From Bacteroidia bacterium (GTDB taxonomy: Bacteria > Bacteroidota > Bacteroidia > Flavobacteriales > Flavobacteriaceae): a stretch of DNA of 11,200 nt. The stretch is taken from assembly GCA_030431085.1 (NCBI GenBank), contig JAUIJW010000061.1:1-11200 (forward strand). Direction: 5' to 3'. Below are positions 1-6,123 of the stretch, in pieces. A model generated the notes under the pieces. It worked only from the letters and a program-made list of their open reading frames with translations, did no database searches and had not been told where the DNA came from. Both the position numbers and the translations under genes were made by a program. Each line of letters begins with the position of its first letter. Position 1 is the first letter of the stretch.

Positions 1-920
1 GGCTTATTCCAGATGAAAATATTCTAATCGCCACAAATCAGTCGTATAAGGCATTGGTTAAAGATCACCTACCCAATATAAAAGATGAACAAATTGTGCT
101 TGAGCCGGCAATGAGAAATACTGCGCCATGCATATTATATAGTGCATTAAAGATAAAAAGCAAGAATAAAAATGCGGTTATGGTGGTAGCACCGTCAGAC
201 CATTTTATTGAAGATGAAACAGAGTTTTTAAAAAATCTTGAAGCGGCATTTGATTTTTGTCAAAAACAAGATGCGCTGATGACTTTAGGCATTAAGCCAT
301 CAGATCCTAATACAGGTTATGGATATATAGAGTATAAAAAATCTACAGAACCCATAAAAAAAGTAGAGGCTTTTAAAGAAAAACCAAATAAAGACAATGC
401 GATTAAATTTATAGAACAAGGGAATTATCTTTGGAATGCAGGCATTTTTATTTGGAGTGTTTCAGCAATTTTAAAAGCTTTTGACGATAATTTAAGTGAG
501 ATGAAAGTTCTTCTTGAACAAGGAACACATGTTTATAACACTAATGACGAAGCAAAATTTATAGATGAAACTTATCCACAATGCGAAAATATTTCTATTG
601 ATTATGGTGTGATGGAAAAGGCGGATAATGTTTGGGTATTACCCGTTGATTTTGGATGGAACGATCTGGGCACCTGGGGATCGTTGTATCAAAAACTCTC
701 AAAAGATAATCAAGCCAACGCCATAGTTAATGCCAACGCACTCTGTATTGATGCTTCTCAAAATATGATTAGAACGGAGCCCAAAAAGAAAGTGATTATT
801 CAAGGCCTGTCGGATGTTATTGTGGTAGAAACCAATGATACAATTTTGATATGTCCTAAAGATCACGACCAAGCGATTAAGCAAATTTCGGCTCAAGCTA
901 AAGAAAAATTCAAGGATTAA
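1..920 (+). CDS. manC: Mannose-1-phosphate guanylyltransferase, 5' partial
   Basis: Makes GDP-mannose from mannose-1-phosphate and GTP in the cytoplasm, supplying mannose and fucose donors for surface glycans. The reading frame is open from base 3, so the true start lies outside the window; about 305 residues are visible and roughly the first 50, with the nucleotide-binding GGxGTRLWP loop, are missing. Visible family motifs, in order, are EPAMRNTAP, VVAPSDH, the sugar-binding FKEKP, GNYLWNAGIF and, near the end, SIDYGVMEK followed by DFGWNDLGTWGSLY. The protein ends soon after the nucleotidyltransferase and short beta-helix part, so it is the monofunctional form without the C-terminal phosphomannose isomerase cupin. 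The next gene is unrelated. The TTG at 54 is an internal codon and not the start. The enzyme family is clear; the symbol manC is by family similarity. Confidence 0.93.
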   Translation, partial: LIPDENILIATNQSYKALVKDHLPNIKDEQIVLEPAMRNTAPCILYSALKIKSKNKNAVMVVAPSDHFIEDETEFLKNLEAAFDFCQKQDALMTLGIKPSDPNTGYGYIEYKKSTEPIKKVEAFKEKPNKDNAIKFIEQGNYLWNAGIFIWSVSAILKAFDDNLSEMKVLLEQGTHVYNTNDEAKFIDETYPQCENISIDYGVMEKADNVWVLPVDFGWNDLGTWGSLYQKLSKDNQANAIVNANALCIDASQNMIRTEPKKKVIIQGLSDVIVVETNDTILICPKDHDQAIKQISAQAKEKFKD

Positions 921-962
921 TTATTTTTATTAGATTTACATAGAATACTTACTCTCAATTTC

Positions 963-2393
963 ATGGAAGAAAATAAAGAAGAGCAAAAGCTAGATAAGCA
1001 AAAAGAAGATGTTCAAAAAGATTTTAAAGGCTTCTATGCCAGTTTAAAAGGTTTTCTTGCTGAGCTTTTAAATATTAAACAGGATACTGATAAAGAAGCT
1101 ACGGCCGAAACTATTAAAGAGGGTATCTCTATGAAAGGACATACCGCTTGGATTTTAGTTTTTTCTATCCTAATTGCCTCCATAGGATTGAATGTAAGTT
1201 CTACGGCCGTGGTGATAGGAGCGATGCTTATTTCGCCATTAATGGGGCCTATTTTAGGTATAGGTTTTTCTATTGGAATCAATGATTTGGATACCTTGAG
1301 ATCATCATTGGTGAATTTTGGGGTTATGGTTGGGTTAAGTATTTTAACCTCATTTGTATTTTTTAGTATCCCAATATTTGAGGATGCCACTCCAGAAATT
1401 TTAGCGCGAACAAAACCAGATGTGAGAGATGTGTTGATTGCCGTAGCGGGTGGTTTAGCTTTATTTATAGCAATTAGTAGACCACGACCACAATTTAATA
1501 CTGTGGCAGGTGTAGCGATAGCAACAGCCTTAATGCCACCACTTTGTACTTCTGGATATGGTTTGGCTACCGGGCAATTTAATTATTTTGGCGGGGCTCT
1601 ATTTTTGTTTACCATCAATTCTATTTTTATTGCTTTAGCGGCTTTTACCATTACAAAGTATTTGCATTTCCCTATGGTAAAATATATCAATCAAGCTAAA
1701 AGAAAAAGAGTGTCACAATTAGCAAGTCTAGTAGCATTAATTATTTTTTCTTTTAGTATTTACTTGTTTTATCAACTTTTTGTAGAGAATACTTATAAAA
1801 CCGAGGCGACAAAATTTATTACCGGACTTAAAGGGGAGGGTGTCAATATTATTGGAGAGCCTTCAGATTTAATTGATTACAAGAACAAGGAAATTAAATT
1901 GTATGTTTTTGGAAGTGATTATGGTAAAGAAGAACAGCAAAAATGGCGTAAGCAGTTAGATGAATTAGGCTTACAAACCACAAGTTTAAAAGTTTTACAA
2001 AGCCAAGACGATTCTAAAATTCAAGACGATATAGAGAATTTAAAAAATCTCTACATGAATAGCCATAAAATGTTAAGTGTAAAAGATCAGACTATTTATG
2101 AAAAGGAAATGAAAATATCTAAATTAGAAGATGAATTAGATAAATACAAAGATTTAGATATTGAATTTCAGGAGATTAGTAAAGAGGTAAGAATTAATTA
2201 TCAAAATCTAGAAAAAATAGGTTATAGTAAAGAGTTTGTTAGTAATTTTCAGAAAGTTGATACACTTACGGTAATTTCTGTACAATGGAACTCTAAAATG
2301 CGCCAAAAAGAAAAGCAAGAAACAGAAGAACGTCTCAAGAAGTACCTAGAAACTCGATTAAAGGTAAAAGAAGTACAAATAAGAAGTTTTTAG
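963..2393 (+). CDS. DUF389 family integral membrane protein with coiled-coil C-terminus
   Basis: 476 residues. The N-terminal ~55 residues are charged and soluble. Residues about 60-272 hold six or seven hydrophobic segments with the conserved DUF389 core: NVSSTAVVIGAMLISPLMGP near 77-96, a charged INDLD turn near 106-110, and VAGVAIATALMPPLCTSGYG near 181-200. Residues 281-476 are hydrophilic; about 351-410 are rich in K, E, L and I with heptad-like spacing and probably form a coiled coil, followed by a basic and acidic helix to the end. The biochemical role of DUF389 is not established, so a transport function would be a guess. The start ATG lies 42 bases after manC with no terminator between, so read-through from manC is possible. 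It ends four bases from the convergent mlaF stop. Confidence 0.9.
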   Translation: MEENKEEQKLDKQKEDVQKDFKGFYASLKGFLAELLNIKQDTDKEATAETIKEGISMKGHTAWILVFSILIASIGLNVSSTAVVIGAMLISPLMGPILGIGFSIGINDLDTLRSSLVNFGVMVGLSILTSFVFFSIPIFEDATPEILARTKPDVRDVLIAVAGGLALFIAISRPRPQFNTVAGVAIATALMPPLCTSGYGLATGQFNYFGGALFLFTINSIFIALAAFTITKYLHFPMVKYINQAKRKRVSQLASLVALIIFSFSIYLFYQLFVENTYKTEATKFITGLKGEGVNIIGEPSDLIDYKNKEIKLYVFGSDYGKEEQQKWRKQLDELGLQTTSLKVLQSQDDSKIQDDIENLKNLYMNSHKMLSVKDQTIYEKEMKISKLEDELDKYKDLDIEFQEISKEVRINYQNLEKIGYSKEFVSNFQKVDTLTVISVQWNSKMRQKEKQETEERLKKYLETRLKVKEVQIRSF

Positions 2394-2416
2394 AGGCTTA
2401 TTTATTGTAAACTTCT
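2382..2416. terminator. Weak inverted repeat spanning two convergent stop codons
   Basis: A perfect 8-bp inverted repeat, AGAAGTTT at 2382-2389 and AAACTTCT at 2409-2416, with a 19-base loop, covers the stop codons of the DUF389 gene and mlaF. There is no GC-rich stem and only a short, interrupted T-run further on. It is the only candidate stop signal in this very tight junction, and it may be chance. Confidence 0.25.
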
Positions 2417-3156
2417 CTTACTTTTTTAAATAAGTTAGATGAATAAACAAAGTCTGTAACAGCTTTGTTATCTGTACTAAAAATGTTTTTGTTTGAACCT
2501 TCCCATTCTTTAATTCCTTCTTTTAAGAACAAAATCTTTTCACCAATTTCCATTACAGAATTCATGTCATGAGAATTAATGATGGTAATAATATCATATT
2601 CATCTGTAATTTCTTGAATTAGATTGTCTATTACAATAGAAGTTTTTGGATCTAATCCAGAATTGGGCTCATCACAAAATAAATATTTAGGTTTCATAAC
2701 AATAGCTCTAGCAATGGCAACTCTTTTTTGCATACCTCCAGATAACTCTGCGGGATATTTTTTGTTGACATTTTCTAGATTAACCCGTTTCAAAACAAAA
2801 TTGGCCCGATCGATCATTTCTGATTTACTTTGTTTGGTAAACATTTTTAGAGGAAAAATTACGTTATCTTCAATCGTTTCAGAATCAAAGAGAGCACCAC
2901 CTTGAAACACCATACCTATTTCTTTACGCAAATCTTGTTTTTCTTTAAGGTCCATATCATTATAACGTTTTCCACTATATGAAATTTCGCCACGATCGGG
3001 TTTAAATAACCCTAATAAGCACTTAAGGAAAACCGTTTTACCAGACCCACTAGTACCAATGATCATACTAGTTTCACCCTTTTTGAAAGTCGTTGAAATA
3101 CCTTTAAGAACTTCATTATTTCCGAAAGACTTATATATATTGCTAACTTCTATCAT
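2398..3156 (-). CDS. mlaF: MlaF-like ABC transporter ATP-binding protein
   Basis: ATPase subunit of an MCE-type ABC transporter that moves phospholipids between the inner and outer membranes. 252 residues, a normal length. Walker A is GTSGSGKT (34-41), the Q-loop glutamine is in VFQGG (Q85), the ABC signature is LSGGMQKR (138-145), Walker B ends LFCDEP with catalytic E163, the D-loop is SGLDP, and the switch histidine is in INSHDM (H196). The methionine-containing signature and the upstream MlaE-type permease separate it from general importer ATPases. Its ATG follows the permease stop codon with no gap (TAAATG on the minus strand), so the two are almost certainly co-transcribed and translationally coupled. 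The substrate is inferred from the family; no MCE substrate-binding protein is present in the window. Confidence 0.9.
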   Translation of the reverse strand: MIEVSNIYKSFGNNEVLKGISTTFKKGETSMIIGTSGSGKTVFLKCLLGLFKPDRGEISYSGKRYNDMDLKEKQDLRKEIGMVFQGGALFDSETIEDNVIFPLKMFTKQSKSEMIDRANFVLKRVNLENVNKKYPAELSGGMQKRVAIARAIVMKPKYLFCDEPNSGLDPKTSIVIDNLIQEITDEYDIITIINSHDMNSVMEIGEKILFLKEGIKEWEGSNKNIFSTDNKAVTDFVYSSNLFKKVREVYNK

Positions 3157-3897
3157 TTAACTAAGCATCATTTGAGTTAAGAAATAATTAAGCACAATAA
3201 TAACTACACTAGTCCAAACCACTGCCTGTGTACTGGCCTTACCTACTTCTAAAGAACCACCTTTAACATAATAGCCATAAAATGAGGGTATCGTAGCAAT
3301 GACAAAGGCAAAAACCATGGTTTTAATAAGCGAGTATTGTATGAGATACGGTTTAAATTCGAGACGTATGCCTTCAATATAATCTGCAGAATTAAATAAA
3401 CCAGAGGCAAACCCAGAAACCCAGCCACCAAAAATACCAAGTACCATGGCAAGTAAAACTAAAAATGGATAAAAAAGAACAGCAGCAAAAACCTTGGGTA
3501 AAACCAAATGATTGAGTGCATTAATTCCCATGACTTCTAAGGCGTCAATTTGCTCGGTAACTCTCATAGTTCCAATGCTCGAAGTAATATATGAACCTAC
3601 TTTGCCAGCCAATATTATCGACATAAACGTTGGGGCAAACTCTAAAATAATAGATCGTTTGGTTGCAAATCCTATTAAGTATTTTGGAATTAACGGGTTG
3701 TCTACATTTAATCCTGTTTGAATCGCTACAACACCTCCAACGAAAAAAGAGATAAAGGCCACAATACCCAGTGATTTAATCCCTAACTCATCAATTTCTT
3801 TAAAAACATTTTCTTTAAAGATTGATAATTTTTGGGGCTTTCTAAAAATAAGCCCTAACATAATAAAATATCTACCAATGTTTGTTAAGTAAGTCAT
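3157..3897 (-). CDS. mlaE: MlaE-like ABC transporter permease
   Basis: Inner-membrane permease subunit of the MCE lipid transporter, partner of the ATPase encoded next. 246 residues with an amphipathic N-terminal helix followed by about five membrane segments. Family landmarks are FVGGVVAIQTG near residues 52-62, the EFAP motif, GKVGSYITSSIG followed by TMRVTEQIDALEVMG (the coupling helix that contacts the ATPase), and YYVKGGSLEVG with STQAVVW toward the C-terminus. These match the MlaE family closely. The ATG at 3897 is supported by the length and by the start of the amphipathic helix. It is the first gene of a two-gene operon and diverges from the phosphatase gene across 139 bases. MlaD, MlaC and MlaB homologues are not seen here, so the MCE partner must be encoded elsewhere if the complex is complete. 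Confidence 0.91.
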   Translation of the reverse strand: MTYLTNIGRYFIMLGLIFRKPQKLSIFKENVFKEIDELGIKSLGIVAFISFFVGGVVAIQTGLNVDNPLIPKYLIGFATKRSIILEFAPTFMSIILAGKVGSYITSSIGTMRVTEQIDALEVMGINALNHLVLPKVFAAVLFYPFLVLLAMVLGIFGGWVSGFASGLFNSADYIEGIRLEFKPYLIQYSLIKTMVFAFVIATIPSFYGYYVKGGSLEVGKASTQAVVWTSVVIIVLNYFLTQMMLS

Positions 3898-4036
3898 GGT
3901 GTAGTTTGTGATGCTAAAATATTAAAAAGATGTTCAAAATTTATATTACAGTTAATAAATTTAATTCTTTGGTAATCCATATCAGTTTTCTATAAAAAAT
4001 GAAATGATTAATTTAGCCCGCTAATTTCACAAGAAC
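3898..4036. promoter_or_regulatory. Divergent intergenic region with an AT dyad
   Basis: This 139-bp space must hold the starts of transcription for both mlaEF (leftward) and the phosphatase gene (rightward). It contains a perfect 8-bp inverted repeat, AAATTTAT at 3937-3944 and ATAAATTT at 3955-3962 around a 10-base centre, a possible operator position. A TAATTTAG at 4009-4016 is one base off the Bacteroidota -7 element TAnnTTTG, but I see no TTG at the right distance upstream. No full promoter match was found on either strand. Confidence 0.35.
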
Positions 4037-5671
4037 ATGAAAAAAAGAGTTTTATTTTACTGTATTTTATTGAGTATTTCTAGCCTATTTGCCCAAAAGG
4101 TTACCCAAGTTGATCGCCCTAAATTAGTGGTAGGAATTGTGGTAGATCAAATGAGATATGATTACTTAACAAGATTCTATAATCATTATGGAAATGATGG
4201 GTTTAAACGGTTGTTAAATGAAGGTTTTAATGTAGAGAATGGACATTTTAATTATATACCCACTTATACAGCGGTAGGCCATGCCTCGGTTTATACAGGT
4301 ACTACTCCAGACACTCATGGCATTATAGGTAATAATTGGTTTGATAAGTTTAAAAGACAATCTATTTATTGTGTTGATGATGATCGCTATAAAACTATAG
4401 GGGCAGAGCATGGTGGCAAAAAATCACCATATAGATTGGTTACTACTACCATTACAGACCAACTTAGATTATCGCAGCAGATGAAGGGTAAAACTATTTC
4501 TATGAGTATTAAAGATCGTTCGGCAGTTTTACCAGGTGGCCATACGGCCAATGCAGCCTATTGGTTTCAAGGTAAGGACGATGGTAAATTTATTTCGAGT
4601 ACTTATTATATGAAGGAATTGCCAGATTGGGTTAAAAAGTTTAATAATTCAAAGGTGGCTAAGACTTATCTAAAACAAAAGTGGACAACTTTAAAAAATA
4701 TAAAATCTTATACAGAAAGTATAGAAGATAACAATAATTTTGAAGAGCCTTTCAAAGGGATGGACAAAGCTGTTTTTCCTTATGATTTATCAAAATTGGC
4801 TAAGAAAAATGGAAGTTACGATATGATTAAAAACACTCCTTTTGGTAATAGTATTTTAGTTGATTTTGCCAAAGCTGCCATAAAAGCTGAAAAACTAGGG
4901 CAAACAGGTTATACAGATTTTTTGGCAATTAGTTTTTCTAGTCCAGATTACATTGGACATAGATTTGGTGTAGATTCAAAAGAAGTACAGGATAATTACT
5001 TGAGATTGGATGCAGATATTGCTCAATTACTAGAGTATTTAGATAAGGAAGTTGGCAAGGACGAATATACCTTGTTTTTAACTGCAGATCATGCAGCTGT
5101 GCCAGTACCTAGTTACTTGCAATCTCAAAAAATACCAGCGCAATACTTAGATAAAAAAGCATTTAGAAAGTTTTTAGACGATAAATTGAAGTCGAGGTAT
5201 CATGCTGAGGGTATCATAGAAAATATTTCAAATTTCCAAGTTTTTTTAAATCCTGATGTCTTGAACCAGAATAAGTTAGATAAACAGACGGTTTCAGAAT
5301 ATTTAGTAGAAGAAATAATTAATTATAAAGCCATTTTTAAAGCGGTTACTGCTAAAACTATGCAAAATACCGAATTTACATCTGGTATTTTAGCTCATCT
5401 GCAACAAGGCTATAATCAAAAAATTTCTGGAGATATACTTATTGTACCTAATCCCGCTACCATATCTTATTCAAAAAAAGGGTCAACCCACGGATCTGGG
5501 TTTAATTACGATACGCATGTACCTATTATGTTTTATGGTAAGGGTATTAAAAAGGGTTCGTCTAAAAACTATACGAGAATTATAGATATTACACCTACCA
5601 TCGCTAATTTATTACAAATAGCATTCCCAAATGGTTCTAAAGGGCAAGTGGTAGAAGAAGCCTTAGAGTAA
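4037..5671 (+). CDS. pafA: PafA-like periplasmic alkaline phosphatase
   Basis: Hydrolyses phosphate monoesters in the periplasm, releasing phosphate; two zinc ions are expected. 544 residues, close to the 546 of Elizabethkingia PafA. A signal peptide covers about residues 1-20 and ends ...LFAQ. All catalytic positions of the PafA type can be placed: zinc ligand D37 (VVDQMRYDY), nucleophile T78 in IPTYTAVGHAS, N99, the pair K159 and R161 in SIKDRSA, D304 and H308 in SPDYIGH, D351 and H352 in TADHAAVP, and H485 in STHGSG. The K/R pair is the mark of the monoesterases and argues against a nucleotide pyrophosphatase/phosphodiesterase. PafA of Bacteroidota has been reported as phosphate-insensitive; whether that holds here cannot be seen. 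It is followed by a strong terminator at 5694. Confidence 0.93.
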   Translation: MKKRVLFYCILLSISSLFAQKVTQVDRPKLVVGIVVDQMRYDYLTRFYNHYGNDGFKRLLNEGFNVENGHFNYIPTYTAVGHASVYTGTTPDTHGIIGNNWFDKFKRQSIYCVDDDRYKTIGAEHGGKKSPYRLVTTTITDQLRLSQQMKGKTISMSIKDRSAVLPGGHTANAAYWFQGKDDGKFISSTYYMKELPDWVKKFNNSKVAKTYLKQKWTTLKNIKSYTESIEDNNNFEEPFKGMDKAVFPYDLSKLAKKNGSYDMIKNTPFGNSILVDFAKAAIKAEKLGQTGYTDFLAISFSSPDYIGHRFGVDSKEVQDNYLRLDADIAQLLEYLDKEVGKDEYTLFLTADHAAVPVPSYLQSQKIPAQYLDKKAFRKFLDDKLKSRYHAEGIIENISNFQVFLNPDVLNQNKLDKQTVSEYLVEEIINYKAIFKAVTAKTMQNTEFTSGILAHLQQGYNQKISGDILIVPNPATISYSKKGSTHGSGFNYDTHVPIMFYGKGIKKGSSKNYTRIIDITPTIANLLQIAFPNGSKGQVVEEALE

Positions 5672-5688
5672 AAAAATAGTGACCGAAT

Positions 5689-5805
5689 AATCAAAAAACC
5701 CTTCCATTTATGGAAGGGTTTTTCTTCTTTAACAATAACAATTTTCCCTAGTTTTGTAAAAAAAACTAATGAATTAATACAACGCTAAGAATACTTTTAT
5801 ATTGT
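5689..5805 (+). repeat. Direct repeat copy 1 (structured element)
   Basis: 117 bases, about 85-90% identical by eye to 5883-5997, with a short length difference in an A-run. Internal structure: terminator hairpin 5694-5723, then a second hairpin with arms TAGTTTT (5749-5755) and AAAACTA (5762-5768) around a 6-base loop. Outside the second hairpin, ACAAT (5738-5742) can pair with ATTGT (5801-5805). Confidence 0.85.
5694..5723. terminator. Bidirectional intrinsic terminator 1
   Basis: Arms A5CCCTTCCA (5694-5706) and TGGAAGGGT5 (5711-5723) pair perfectly over 13 bp around a TTTA loop. The stem core is GC-rich, with a T-run on the right and, on the minus strand, a T-run from the left A-tract. 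It lies 23 bases past the phosphatase stop codon and should end that transcript. Confidence 0.9.
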
Positions 5806-5882
5806 AAGAGATGAAAATAAATTATGCAATTTTGTAGAAAAAAGAATAAAATAGTGAATTACCTATTTTAGAGTGTTTTAGA

Positions 5883-5997
5883 AATCAAAAAACCCTTCCG
5901 TTTATGGAAGGGTTTTTCTTCTTTAACAATAACAATTTTCCCTAGTTTTATAAAAAACTAATGAGTAAATACAACGCCATGAATACTCTAATATTGT
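5883..5997 (+). repeat. Direct repeat copy 2 (structured element)
   Basis: 115 bases, second copy of the element at 5689-5805 in the same orientation. The terminator hairpin and the TAGTTTT (5943-5949)/AAAACTA (5954-5960) hairpin are both kept; the two-base deletion relative to copy 1 falls in the hairpin loop (6 bases to 4). This copy also has a 10-bp outer inverted repeat, CAATAACAAT (5927-5936) with ATTGTTATTG (5993-6002), that copy 1 has only in part. Confidence 0.85.
5888..5917. terminator. Bidirectional intrinsic terminator 2
   Basis: Same hairpin as terminator 1, with arms 5888-5900 and 5905-5917 and a TTTA loop. The only change is A to G at the stem top, giving a G-U wobble on the plus strand. 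On the minus strand it is the first strong stop signal downstream of the helicase gene, about 200 bases past its stop codon. Confidence 0.85.
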
Positions 5998-6047
5998 TAT
6001 TGAAATTAAAAAAAATAGTATTTTTTTTTAGATTAAAAGTTAACCTA

Positions 6048-6075
6048 TTGAGAACAATATATTTGACTAGGTTTG
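6048..6075 (+). promoter_or_regulatory. Candidate Bacteroidota-type promoter facing the helicase 3' end
   Basis: TTG (6048-6050), a 17-base spacer, then TAGGTTTG (6068-6075) match the Bacteroidota sigma-ABfr consensus TTG-N17-23-TAnnTTTG exactly. Transcription would start near 6080 and run rightward, antisense to the end of the helicase gene. A second TAnnTTTG, TATATTTG at 6058-6065, has no TTG at suitable spacing. No sense gene lies downstream, so it is either a source of antisense RNA or a chance match in AT-rich DNA. Confidence 0.35.
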
Positions 6076-6106
6076 TGCGGTCAAATTAAATTTAAGGAAC
6101 AAAAAT

Positions 6107-6123
6107 TAATTATCTTATAATTA
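6107..6123. terminator. AT-only hairpin at helicase stop codon
   Basis: TAATTAT (6107-6113) and ATAATTA (6117-6123) form a 7-bp stem around CTT, overlapping the helicase stop codon. T-runs follow on both strands. With no GC pairs it is weak and may not stop transcription. Confidence 0.25.

Larger units (their letters stand above)
5672..6120. other. Gene-free convergent gap with duplicated structured element
   Basis: 449 bases between the stops of the phosphatase and helicase genes, without any gene I would call. It holds two direct copies of a ~116-bp element 194 bases apart, each opening with a terminator hairpin, a 77-base divergent spacer between them, a promoter-like site at 6048-6075 pointing right, a 42-codon hydrophobic ORF at 5961-6089, and an AT-only hairpin at the helicase stop codon. 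The spacer and the sequence after copy 2 resemble each other weakly, which suggests that the original duplicated unit was the full 194 bases. Confidence 0.8.

Noticed and set aside
54..56. TTG as the start of the guanylyltransferase
   Set aside because: The frame is open back to base 3 and its translation there (IPDENILIATNQSYKAL) is family sequence, so the gene runs off the window.
1034..1390. 118-codon open frame opposite the DUF389 gene
   Set aside because: It lies wholly antisense to a well-supported membrane gene and its product has no recognisable features; it is a coding shadow.
5749..5756. TAGTTTTG in repeat copy 1 as a promoter -7 element
   Set aside because: No TTG lies 17-23 bases upstream, copy 2 has lost the final G, and the bases are better explained as a hairpin arm.
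5811..5837. Eight-codon ORF in the spacer between the repeat copies
   Set aside because: Too short, no matching frame elsewhere, and easily explained by AT-rich composition.
5689..5997. The two repeats as a CRISPR array or insertion-sequence ends
   Set aside because: Only two long copies in direct orientation, with no regular spacers, transposase, terminal inverted repeats or cas genes.
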